A stretch of 64,000 bases of DNA. Origin: Isoetes taiwanensis (Eukaryota > Streptophyta > Lycopodiopsida > Isoetales > Isoetaceae). Where the stretch lies: positions 21,126,018 through 21,190,017 of the forward strand of contig JAJEKV010000020.1 in assembly GCA_021234155.1 (NCBI GenBank), given 5' to 3'. The position numbers and the translations under genes are program-made. The notes beneath the pieces were generated by a model, which saw only the letters and a list, made by a program, of their open reading frames with translations, searched no databases and was not told where the DNA came from. Numbering within the stretch: the first letter of the stretch is position 1; each line of letters begins with the position of its first letter. This document shows, piece after piece, positions 20,561 to 32,249 of the stretch.

Positions 20561-20939
20561 ATTCATTGTTTGTAAAAAATGAAAAAACAAAAAATCATGA
20601 ACCAATTCTTACTGTATGATGTGATAATCTAGTACTGATTCAACAAAAAATTACAAATTCCTGATGGAGTCCCACTTTAACTGCATGAGCTCCATCTGTT
20701 AAAATGTGTCCCTCTTCAATATAATGAAATTTTAGATCTAGAAGTTAGCATTCAAGATGAGTGAGCTTATTATAACTCTAGTAGAGCTATTCTAGAAGAC
20801 CCACAGCCCCTGTGTATGAACCCTAATCTTAAGTTAGTTGCATGTGATTAGGATTAGTTTTTATTCTTGTTATTTATCATGTTATGTTGATATATGATGT
20901 TGGTTGATCTCATGTTTGCACCTCTTGTGTATTTGGAAG

Positions 20940-21680
20940 GGGGGTAGAGACCTAGTAGCCATTATTTTGATGATGCTTCTAATTTAAACCCATTATTATG
21001 CGGCCTATGCGAAGAGCCCACTAGGCTACGGAGGCTATGGAGTGACTGAGCACCACATAACGAGGTCAGTGGCAAAGTGGATGGAGGCCCCTGTTGAGCA
21101 CAGCTACTGGGGACCAATAGTGGGCTAGGCTTATAGTCGATCACTTTATGTGAGCCGAGTATGAGTCTGACACTTCCTGGGTCAATGTTGTCACCCTAAC
21201 TCTTAAGAGTTGCAAGTGTCAGCCTGGCTCTTGTTTTGGGGGATTCAACTGGGTAAAGACGTATGTCACCACAATTGTTTAGCCATCCATGGAGCCACTG
21301 CATTCGGGGAAAGGGATATGCAATACTTCCTACCTCATCGGACTAGGGAGATGCAACCCAGAGTAGTCTCATTAGGTGATATCATGAGACTGCGTCTCCG
21401 GCGTTACAGTCATGACAGAGTCTGATTTAGCTCATCTGGAAGATATGCACGAGAGGGGCGGATAGAGTGGTCAACCCTAGCCATTATCTATTGCCAACCC
21501 AAGTCATTGCCATAACTCGGTCTATTCTATCTGGAGACCCAACCATTAGTCGACTTCCTCTCGAATCTGAGCCTGGGTAGGAGCTCTATTGATGTACTGA
21601 TGTATTGTTATGTTGATATGATGGTTGGATGGATATCACTACCCTTCGAGGTAGTTAAAGTAGCTACTTCTAAATTTGAA
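20940..21680 (+). mobile_element. Gypsy LTR fragment, inverse of the 56.6-58.2 kb LTR
   Basis: Shares many blocks in inverse orientation with 56880-57600, for example 'ctcatcggactagggagatg' here against 'catctccctggtccgatgag' there, plus the 'ggagccactgca', 'gagcacagctactggggacc' and 'agtgggctaggc' stretches. Both outer ends are missing, so this is a decayed partial LTR. Confidence 0.75.
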
Positions 21681-21899
21681 GTAGATTTTTATGAATCCTG
21701 ACTGGCCAGCAATAGGGCTATTATGCGTATCATATAAAAATTAGCTTTCTTACTCCTGATGATTTTGGTAGACATAATTTATTCTTATCGTATAAGAGAT
21801 TATCTTCCTTCTTAAAATATTTGAAGGTTTCCCTTTCTTTATATATCCTTGTCTCCTTGCAAAGACTAGCCCTTACTTCCCTAAACTCAAGGCTTGTAG

Positions 21900-22760
21900 G
21901 AATGGCTTCTTCAATCTTCGTATCAATTTACTAGCCAAGCTCGAAATGACATTACAATGCACTTTTGTCTCCAAAGGCCATCAAGAAAGTGCCAGCAATC
22001 ACATTTAACTTCCATAGCTTATAAAATATCTTGAAGGCATACTCTTCAAAGAACTCTATCTAGCGTCTTTCTCTCAAATTAAGGAGTGGCTGCATCTTAA
22101 TATAGTGGAGGCTTCAGTCTCTAGCTGAAAATTCCTATCAAGCAAATAGTGCCTCCAATTTCTTAGAACTAGGAGTTCCTGGACATGGGTTGGGTGAACT
22201 GCTCAGTATCATTCATCTTCTTTGAGTCATAAGCCACCACCCTTCCCTCATGTATTAAGACTCCCCCGTTGCAATCTTGCTCGCATCTGTTGCTACCAAT
22301 TTGTCCTTGTCCAGCGCTCTAATTGTTGCAAATGGAAATTTGAAACCTCGCATAAAGGCGATGCCTCTTCAACTTTTCCAAAACTCTTCTCAAGTTACGC
22401 ACATGTTCCTCCATTGACTTGCTGTAGATTAGAATGTCATCGAAGAAGATGATGACGAATTCGTCCAAAAAGTCTCTGAACACGTCATTCATGCAAGACA
22501 TAATGTTGTCCGGCATTTGATGATCTAAAAGGCATTATTGTAGGCTCCTAATGACCCTATCACATTCTAATTTCATACTTATGATTGTCTACCTCTTTGA
22601 TCCTGATTTGATGATATCCAGATCTTAGATGAATATTGGAAAAGAATTTCGCTCCCTGGAGCTGGTCTATTAAAAGTTGTCTCCCCTTGGCACTACATAC
22701 TTGTTCTTCATTGTTTGCTTGTCATCTGACATCTGCTAGTCTTCCTTCAATATCTGTCTC
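21900..22760 (-). mobile_element. Ty3/Gypsy reverse transcriptase/RNase H fragment
   Basis: Minus-strand frames give MNDVFRDFLDEFVIIFFDDILIYSKS (the YxDD motif here FFDD), EEHVRNLRRVLEKLKRHRLYA and, in another frame, GGVLIHEGRVVAYDSKKMND, the start of the RNase H-like region. Many stops and frameshifts. Orientation is opposite to the neighbouring LTR fragment, so the two need not be one element. Confidence 0.85.
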
Positions 22761-24984
22761 CCCTTTCCTTTTTGCATGCTTAGATTCTATAAAACCCTAT
22801 AGAATTCTGAGCTGAACGAGAATGTTGGCTCGTTCATGACATCTATCTTAAATATATAGTCCCAGACTTTAAAAAAGGATACAACCCCACTTTCAACATA
22901 CAGAAACATATTTCCCATTAATAATTAGTTTCAATATTCTGATTTAGAGAATTTGATTATATTTAGAGCTAAATGTCATTCATATTTTTCTCAAAGTTCT
23001 TCCTTATTCTATCGTCTCCTTACTACCCTTATCCATGTCTTTCCTTTAATATTGTTACTGTAGATACGCTAACTCTATCGCAATCTGCCATACAAACTCG
23101 ATTAAATTTATATCACTAACTTGAAAAAATGTGTGACCATGTCAATCCGTACTCCCAACCCCTAACTAATTTTGATCTTGATGCAACCGACCCAGCGCCC
23201 AACCCACAGATTCGTCAAGGGGAATTCTTTAACCATGGCTTTTGCAAGTGGTCCAGGAAGTTTGGGGACTGAAGCATTAACAATGAGGGGTTACCAAGGC
23301 AATAGGATCAGGCCAATTTGGATGCATGATTTTTTACAACCTATGAGCATTGTTTAGTTTGTGTTTCCATGTTGACTGAAATTGATTTATTTGTGATCCA
23401 ACACTATCATCATAAGCAATCCATAGTTTCCTTACTAGCAATGTTCTACCTTTTAAAGAATAGGCTACTAGGACTGGTGACACATTGGTTTGCTATTGAT
23501 TCACGACTGTCAGACTACTAAAATGGTCCATGGGATCTAAGATCTTATTCTCGAGATTCACGATCATTGGAAGGCATCTACTGTATTTTATAACATTAAT
23601 TGTTCTTCCTAGAAGGAGACTATAACATGGGCTCATATGGTTTTGTTATGATGCTATTCCCTATAGTTCTTACATGTGGTATATAACTTAGTCCATCATG
23701 ATTAGGTGGGGGTGGTACCTAATATACTTTTCATCGGGTGTAGTCACACTCCATGGAGATGCAAGATTTGGTATCATGAGTGTAGGATCCCTCCATAATG
23801 CTATCAAAATTTGCTTTAGCCTAAGGTCATGAAGGTGCATCCAAGTTGTTTTAAATTTGTAAAATTTTTATCACTTATTAACACTTCATGAACTTGAAGG
23901 GTTTGGGTCCCTAGAGATTGTTTGATGAGATCATACATATATACATATGGTTTATTAATATTTATTTTTTAAATGCAACTTATTTATAGACATTCAATAT
24001 ATATGCCTAGATTGCATATCAGACACTAGACACATTTGAGAGGATTTGCGCCATTCCTATTGGGGAGATCATTGTTCGAGCATTAAACAAATCTTTAACT
24101 ATGCTTGACAAAAGGCAATACTGGGCACACATTGTCCATAAACAATTGTTTTCAAGAACCTTTACTTGAGAATGCAAACTAGAAAGGCCAAGGTGACTTG
24201 CTCTGGTCCATCCATCCATGTAATTGATAGTTGAGAGAATCTTAAAATCTAGAGTAAGATTTCAAAATTGGCGCGGAAGGTAGAGTAAAATGGTTGCTAA
24301 AATGTCACATCTACAAGGGGAAAAAAGAAAACCTTATCTAGGTCTGGGTTTAAAAAAAGAAAAAGAAAAAAATCTCGGGCAACGAAATAGAGAATAGTCA
24401 GATACAGCTGGTGTCCGCCAAATCTAAAGGACAAAAACAGAGATGGATAAGGGATCAGCTGCGATTCTCCAGATGTAGAAGGCGGACATTTTAGCGGATA
24501 AAATGGGGACGCCAAAAAAAGGAACAAAAGCGCTTCTTCTTCGACACTAGCTTGGCCACTGGACGGTCGTCCGTTCTTCAGAGGCCGGCGATGCGCGCGC
24601 AAGCTCTGCCCCTTTGCCTGCCCGCCTCCGTATTTACCCTCTGCCCGAATCCCCTTCCTCATTCATTTCCTTGTCTGATCCTCCTTTGTCTCTTCCGGAT
24701 CTCAGATTTTTCTTCCCCTCCCAATTTTGTCTGCCCTTTCTTACCAATCCTTCGTTGCTTTACAGCGTTCAGAAGTAAGTTTCTAATCCTTTCCCAGGTT
24801 TTTGTTCGCCCATTTGCTCGGTTGCATCATAATTGCCCAATAACTTTTCTGCCATTATAATACTCGTGTTGTTCGTACATTCTAAAGCTCGACAATCAAG
24901 GTTTCTCTGGTAGAATTTAAGCTATGGCATTTTAAATCCAAGCTGAAAGTCTTGGGAGCTGAGAGATCAAAGTCGCCGGAGTGA
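22761..24984. other. Intergenic and probable 5' region of the EEIG1/EHBP1-type gene
   Basis: 22.76-24.2 kb is AT-rich with no supported gene. From about 24.5 kb the composition becomes pyrimidine- and GC-richer (TCTTCTTCGAC, CTTTGCCTGCCCGCC), as expected for a promoter and leader of the gene starting at 24985. A possible leader donor is 'AGAAGTAAGT' at about 24770. Confidence 0.4.
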
Positions 24985-27900
24985 ATGCTGGTTCGGAAGA
25001 AGGCCGAAGATCCCAGCAATATGGTTCTGGGACTCAGATCTAAAAGTAAAAAGGGAATTACAGTATCTTTCAATGTTTGCTTGCATGAGATCAGGCCGTG
25101 GCCTCAACCTAGAACTGGAAGATCCCCTCCTTTACTCATGGTGCAATGGCAAAGAGGCGACAAACGAACTGGAAGTACAAAATCCGCAGCTCCTTTGATT
25201 GGAGAGACACCTGACAAAGATAAGATTATATTCAATGATTCTTTTAGACTTCCTGCAACTTTGTATCGGGAAGAAAGCAAATCCGGCAAGGTAACATTTC
25301 AGAAAAAATGTGTGGTTTTCAGCTTAGTTGAGGTTCAATCAGATAGGACCATTAAGGGACAGCCTCTAGGTCGTGCTGTATTAGATCTTGCAGATTTTGC
25401 TAGTATTGATACGCTAACAGCGGCCAGTATTTCCATAGCTGTTGCAAAAAAAGAGCATGGTGCTGTGGGAACCCCCAATTTGTACCTTAGCATTTCGCCC
25501 TATGGGAAGAAAAATGTAACTGCTCAATTGGATAATGTAAAACCCTATCTACATTCTAGCCCTAGTAGCAGAGATCCAAAAAATAATCGACGAAACCGTA
25601 GACCCTCAGATGCAAATAGCCAAGAATCTGTCACTGCAGCATCTGTCAGCGATGAAGAAGATGAAGATGAAGATGAAGAGGAAATTGCATCATTTACTGA
25701 TGATGAGGCTTCTCCACCCTCGCCTGCATCTGTGGAACCACAAGCACTATTGCCAGAAGCAGAAACTGAGGTATAATGTTTTTCTGAACTTTGTATATAC
25801 GATTATGGCAATGTCCATAAAGTGAAGTTTATCTGTGTTTTGTTATGCAGAAGCATGTGGAAATTGTTGAGATGAAGGTTGAGAGAGTGCAGCAGCATGT
25901 AGAAGTTGTTGAAATAAAGACCGAGAGGGTACAACAAACTATTGGCCTTCTTGCTAATTCTTCTCCAGTAAAATCTGCAGTTCCAGCCGCAAGCACAGTC
26001 TCTGATGCTTATAAAAGAAATGCCAAGGCTTCTCCAGCATCTTCTGTTGACTATTCTTCTGAGCCAATAAGCCCTAATAAATCCTTTCAATCTGAGAAAA
26101 AGGATACTGGAAAAGATAGCAGGGGTAAGATTGCATCAATAATCGATGGACTCAATAAACAGGGCAAAACAGACATGCCTGCTCCTGGTGCTTCTCGATC
26201 TTCACCACTAGCAGGGAAGGTCTCTTCACACGATGCTTCTGCTAATAAAAATTCTGTGGTTGCACCCCTAGAAAGGATGGAGGCAACTGCTGCACATGAA
26301 AAAAAATTCTCTGCGGAGGAAGATAAGACCACGAGGGCTAAAACAGCTTCAGTCACTAGCAATGGCAGCAAAACAAGCCAGAAAACTGAATCTCCACCTA
26401 ATGAGGATGCTGGAATTAACGTGCTACAGTTAGCAAGAACGAAGTTTGCAAAATCTGCTGAGGATAGGAATGACAGATTGGAAAAAAAGGCCTTAGAAGA
26501 TGCAAGGGCTAAAGCTATTTATGCTGAGGCAAAAGCAACAGCAGCCGAACAGACCACAAAAGAGTTAGAGTTGCATTTAGAGAGGATTGATGGAGAACTG
26601 AGAGACACAGCTGCCATAGAACTTGCACTGTATTCTGTTGTAGCACAGCATTCAAGCTCTTTTCAGAAGGTTCATTCTCCTGCAAGGCGGCTGGCAAGGC
26701 TTTACATACATTCCTGTAAGAATTTTAGCCAGGAAAGAAGGGCAAGCACTGCAAGAAACTGTGTATCCGGGTTTCTTTTAGCTTCACGGGCATGCGGAAA
26801 TGACATTCCAAGGTTTTAATTATCTTAGAAAATCGTATTGATTGGACTTTATTTGGTTTCTTGACATAGATTTCTTATGCAGGTTAACGTTTTGGTGGTC
26901 AAATGTCGTTGTGTTTAGAGAAATGGTCTCACAGGCATTTGACCTCTCACCTTCAGCCCCAGATCAGCTTTCTAAAACTGCAGAGTTTGCAAACGGCAAC
27001 AATGTCATAGTTGCTGCAGGAAATGGGAAACCAGGCAGTGAAAGCAACGGGAACAAAGTTGCAAATTCAAAGCGGTTTTCAAGTGACTGGAGGGAGCCAT
27101 CTACACTTGCCTATCTATTGGAAAGGATTGAAGCTTGGATATTTAGAAGAATTATTGAATCGATTTGGTGGCAGGTTGGTTGAATTCATCAAGGGCCTCT
27201 AGTTTGTGAATTTTGCAAATTATAATTGGTAGATTTGCAGGCTTTGGCCCCACAAATGCAAAGATCGGCAGAGCTTAGTAACCCATCGAGTCCTAATGAT
27301 GAGAGAGCTGAGTCTGTTACATCACGATTGCGGCGTAGCTTGCGTGGATTGCTTGTGTCTGATTTTAGTGATGCACGTCAAGGTAGCATTTCAGTGGAAC
27401 TGTGGAAGACAGCTATTGTGGATGCTCTACACAAGTTGTGTCCCCTTCGTGCTGGAGGGCACGAATGTGGTTGTTTACGGAGTTTTGTGAATATGGTAAA
27501 TCTTAATCCTTTTCAATGGACTAATTTAATCTCTAATCTTTGCTAGAGTTTATACCATTGTCTTTGTCATTACCAGATATGTTATATGCTAGTGCATTTT
27601 CTCTTCGCTTGTTTGTCTATTGATTGTGTCTGTTGACATTCACCTGCAGGTCCTTAAGCAGCTTGTTGGGAGATTAGATGTGGCTATGTTTAATGCAATT
27701 TTACGTAACTATTCAGATGATGTACCTACTGATCCTATTTCTGATCCCATTACCGAGCTAAATGTGCTTCCTATACCAGCAGGCAGGCTAAGTTTTGGTA
27801 GTGGTGCTCAGTTAAAGAATGTGGTGAGCTTCAAGAAAGTTGTTGTTTCTATAAACGAACAATTGAGAGTTCCATGTTTATGATATCCATAATCTAATAC

Positions 27901-29569
27901 AGGTTGGTACCTGGTCGAATTGGCTGACTACTCTAGGGGGTGAAGATGGAAGCAGTGGGGATAATAGTGTTGAGAAGGGCTCTGACTATTTTACATTGTT
28001 AAAAGCAATGAGTGACCTTTTAATGCTTCCTAAAGACATGCTTATGGACAAATCTGTGCGTAAAGAGGTATGTTACGGTGATCTTCTCATAATGTTCTGC
28101 ATTTTAGTCAGTCTTAAGATGGTCGATGACTCAATCTAATGGGTGGAGCTAATTGCCTTTGTAGTGCAACAGCCCATTATTTATTTAAAGTTAATGCATG
28201 TTAGGAGCCCTAAGAAATGAAGCTTTAAGTTGCAACATGGCAATGAATGCATGTTGCCATATTTATAGTATGTGAATGAAAAGCTATCAAATGAGGTCTT
28301 AGGATTCCTGGATTCTTTTGCCCCACGTGGTGGACATAATTTATTATCCATCATTGTTGCTTCCAATTGCTTCCCATGGCAATTTTAGTTGTTGCACATG
28401 TCCAATTACGATTCAATATATATGTATAGCCGCAGTTTTCTCCTGGATATGATCTTACTCCCCCACCTTATAGACATACGTCCTTTCGGTGTGTCCTCAC
28501 CCATCCGGGTCGGGACACCTGAGCGAGGAGCCATCCACGTTAGTGGTACACCATGCCTCTGAACGCGCCCTCGCGAGGATCAGAGTGGAATGGACAGAGA
28601 ATGGTGCGACAGGTGTCTCTCCCGTTTTAGTCATATCACGGCACGCGCCCCAGAAGGCTTCGCCCTACCTAGATCGGCATCGGCTTCAATCTATTTAATT
28701 TACAACGGGAAAGTTTTCATCAATATTGCCAAAGCTACTCTTTCACCATTTCATGTGGATTGAGATGTTCACTGGCTTTAGGGCTATTGCTATTTGCTTT
28801 ATCAAACGTCAGCAGCACCTCTTTCCCATTTATTATGAACGGAACTCTCTTAGAGTCACATTTAACTTTGGGGTCATGTTGTATGTGCATTCCTTGTGTT
28901 GTACATCTGCATTTCTCTTGTGTCTATATATATGGGTATCTTATTCTGCAGGTTTGCCCAGCTCTCAGCTTACCACTTATAAAGAGGATATTATCACAGT
29001 TTGTCACCGATGAGTTCTACCCTGATCCTGTTCCACCATCATTGTTGGCTGCAATCAGTGCCGAGGTAATCATTCTTATAAAGATTTATTTTGTGCTGCA
29101 TAACAATGATTATTTTTGTTTGTTTCTTGATAATGAGCTGTAAGTTATGGATTAGGACACTCACGGAAATGACTGGTTGCTTGCACAGATTTCAATGGAG
29201 AAAAGAAGGCAAGGTGAAGCAGAAGCTCCCAATGGCATTGCCATGGCCTCTGCACCTTTGATTGTTTACACTCCTCCACACTCTAATACCGTTCGGGAAT
29301 TAATTGGGGAGAACAGTGGGCGAATCACATTGAGCAGAAGCAACTCGTCTATGGTAAATAAAGGGCACAACAGTGATGACGAATTGCAGGAGGTGGAATC
29401 GCCCCTTTGTTTGCTGGCTGATGATTGTACGCCAACATCAATTGCGCCAAATAAGCAGCGAACTTATGGCTCTTCTGACGCTGAGTTCAAAGACATATTG
29501 AAGGGACTCGAAAAGGATGCAACTGGATCGGCCAGGCGTTTTAAATTGCTACGAGAAGTTTGGTGTTGA
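24985..29569 (+). CDS. EEIG1/EHBP1 (C2 NT-type) domain protein with coiled coil and dilute-like C-terminus
   Basis: Spliced gene with eight exons: 24985-25770, 25851-26812, 26883-27174, 27241-27495, 27650-27823, 27903-28067, 28952-29065 and 29189-29569. The lengths sum to 3129 nt, keep frame throughout and give 1042 residues. Residues about 8-180 match the N-terminal C2-type domain (GITVSFNVCLHEIRPWP, VVFSLVEVQ, LGRAVLDLADF). An acidic run (DEEDEDEDEEE) and heptad repeats (HVEIVEMKVERVQQ, HVEVVEIKTERVQQ) follow, then a coiled coil (ALEDARAKAIYAEAKATAAEQ). The C-terminal half (WKTAIVDALHKLCPLRAGGHECGC, RLDVAMFNAILRN, IPAGRLSFGSGAQLKN, LLMLPKDMLMDKSVRKE, LIKRILSQF, LLREVW) is characteristic of the plant family. 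Homologues are linked to membrane or organelle positioning; the precise role is unknown. No lesion seen; the ATG is the first in frame. Confidence 0.9.
28460..28690. other. GC-rich insert inside intron 6 of the EEIG1/EHBP1-type gene
   Basis: In an AT-rich 884-bp intron (28068-28951) this block stands out with CATCCGGGTCGGGACACC, GAACGCGCCCTCGCGAGG and GGCACGCGCCCCAGAAGG. It starts near 'ctttcggtgtgt', which also occurs inside the retroposon at about 55945. It is likely a small inserted repeat, but I cannot define its ends. Confidence 0.35.
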
Positions 29570-31424
29570 CAAAGAGGCCACAACTGTAGATATGTACATA
29601 GCATTTTTGAATTGTGTTGGGTGTATAAAGAACTTGAGGAAGTATGCTTAAGAAGGTAACAAAATAAAAGAGAAGGCGGCGGCATTTCTGATACCCAGGA
29701 GACTTTTTACCAACGAAGACTACATTGGTAGGAGACCTCCATTAGAATGCAAAATAATTTTTTGACAAATGCACTTAGTCGATCTCACTTTCTTAGTGAC
29801 ACCCAAAGTTATTTGGCTCTTCGAAAGACATTAGGATGCCTTGCTTACAATGCTTAAACAAGGTATATCTTGAAATGTGGCTTTGTGTATAATGATATGC
29901 AATTATGACCAATGGGAAAGGATGTAGAAACCATACTTATATTACAAGAAACTTATCGCGGCGACCAAGACCGTCGCGAATGTTTCTCTTTTCCAACCTT
30001 TTGTATACGCTCAAAAATTTTATTCGGATCATACGATAGATAATTCAATAACATGTGGGATTGTTGCCCATAACAAATGGCCTGACCTGCAACATCCCTG
30101 CTATTCTACCAAGGTGAATAAGTTCAAATTTTCTTTGAAATCGCATTTTTTGAGATCAAACTAAGTAATGCTTTATATTGGCTCTGCACTTTACCTTGAA
30201 GATGATTTAGATGTCCAAATGAAGGCCCTGTTGAGCTTGCGTGCCACAGGAGCAATACCAGAGTTTCTCAGTGAAAGAGCCTTCACTTCAAAAGAATTGA
30301 TTCTAAAGGGAATGCTTCTTCGTGCCCACTACTGGGCACTATGGCATTTTGGCAACTATTGAAAATACACTTACCAATTGATAAATATGTCAACATTTAC
30401 CCTAGATCATACCAATTTTTACGTTCAATATGTAAAATATGTATGAAATTTTAACGTTAAACATTTACCCTAGTTTATGAAATGCTTGAACGTGATAAAT
30501 TGCACGTGAAGTTGATATCATACAGTTACCCTAGATTAAGATCAATGTAATCCCAAAATGGTTCTACTATTTGTGAAGCTGCCAATAAAATGTCTGGATC
30601 ATTGTCACAAAACTGCACGAATAATGGTCTACCCCCCTGCCATCAAACGCTGCAATAAAGCATATAACTTCCGCATTTAACAAACATGTAATGTTGTTAA
30701 TCACATATATTGGCCAAAGCGTTTACCGAGCAAGTACTAAATTCTTTTCTACGAGTTTTCAGAAAATATTCGAGAATGTCGCATTGGTGAATAAGCAGCA
30801 GCTGCACCATACTTTCTATATAGCATTTAGAAGGGTAATTCCGAGCCTTCCACCATGGGCGCCACCAAATGTTTTGGCTTCCCTATTCTCCTCCGTAGCT
30901 CCCAAGCCTGGTAGACACATGAAGTCAATGCACAATCCATGATTATACTTTTTCTACCTTACTGGCATTGTTGGTTTCTTGTCACAGATACCATATTGAA
31001 TAGTTGCAGTCTGCATTACAGACATGAGATAAGCACCTTAAGACATTCAACATCTAGTCACTAGAATAATGTCAACTTGCATGTCAGATGTTAGGCAACT
31101 TATTATGTAATAGATCATTTCCATGTCCGAGGACAGACTCTCATGATATGAAGATTAAGTGGTAAGGACTGCAGGGTAAATATGGAACTCGTGCATAAAA
31201 AAATGAATCGATGGACTCACATTCTACATCCTTGCTAGTCTAGACTTAAATGCAACTAGACTTCTTTATGTTCCTAAATGCAAAGACTAGAAATATCCTC
31301 CTTTGTTTTATATCATATTAGCATGTTATCAATGCAGCCTTGATAACTGAAAGGAATTTGCTTATAAGAAATCTTAAAACGATGACCAAGTTTCTTAAAG
31401 AACTCAAGCTAAAACAGAGTTGAA
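29570..31424. other. Intergenic, no gene supported
   Basis: AT-rich 3' flank of the preceding gene. The palindrome-like 'tcgcggcgaccaagaccgtcgcga' region at 29957-29980 and repeats of 'ttaccctag' at 30400-30540 were noted. Short frames at 30168 and 30691 are not recognisable. Confidence 0.4.
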
Positions 31425-31995
31425 CAAAAGGAAGGAAGGAAGGAAGGAAGGAAGAAACTTTTAATGTCCACGGAACCCAATCGGGTTATGGGACCACAAG
31501 TACAAAACGGGACCGAAGTCCCTAACCAGAACAAGGGCCGAAGCCCACAGAACAAAACATAATCACCATGGCCCAGATTAAAAACCCCCTGGGAAAAAAC
31601 TGTTGCCAGGATGATTACACATCCAAAAATCCATGCTATTGCAAGAAGCAACAAGCATACCTCCAACAGACAAGACTTCACCAAACGCCTCCGAACCGTA
31701 ACCTCTTCACAACTGTGTGCTGGAAAACAGACGCCCCCAACGCCAATCGCCCAGACGCTCAGGGAAGGCGGCGCTCAGAAACCGCTCAGGGAAATCGCCC
31801 AGTGGAGGTGCCTCCTCACTAAAGCGCTCCACCGATCCAGGCATGCTCTCAGGCGCAAACGCTCAGGCACGCTCTCACAGGCTCACAGGCGCCATCCATC
31901 ACTGCACCTCCCAGGCGCCATCCGTCACTACGCCCAGACAACCCTGAAGGCGCCCAGGCGCTCAGGCAGGCGGCCGGGCCGGCGCTCAGGCAGAG
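31425..31995 (-). mobile_element. Second copy of the (CTTC)n-tailed LINE family
   Basis: On the minus strand the block ends 'gtggacattaaaagttt' followed by CTTC repeats, matching the 8.34-8.72 kb copy. Its far end (31.73-31.99 kb) is strongly GC-rich with recurring CGCTCAGG and GGCGCCATCC motifs. No complete protein domain was recognised. Confidence 0.65.
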
Positions 31996-32249
31996 AGGGC
32001 TAACTGGAGCTTTAGCTTCGACGCCATCCACCCGTTAACTTGTTTACAAAAAATGGACCAGCTTCTATAACAAATGCTTCTCCCCTATTTCTTACTCTGT
32101 TCCAGCAGAGTCTTTGTGGCTCGATCTATTCATGTAGTACATGAGATTTATGGCTCCATGTAAAACGCCTGCCTCTCCACCTGTTGCGTCCGAACACGAG
32201 GTCATTACTAGACCGCTACTTCTTGCAACCTATTGATTAGGTATTTGAT

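Noticed and set aside
20190..20619. Long open frames on both strands rich in Pro/Leu or Gly/Lys/Glu
   Set aside because: They are products of the (TTTGCCCC)n pyrimidine tract, not genes.
31409..31684. Hydrophobic minus-strand frame that could suggest a membrane protein
   Set aside because: It runs into the (CTTC)n tail and matches the other LINE copy, so it is retroposon sequence.
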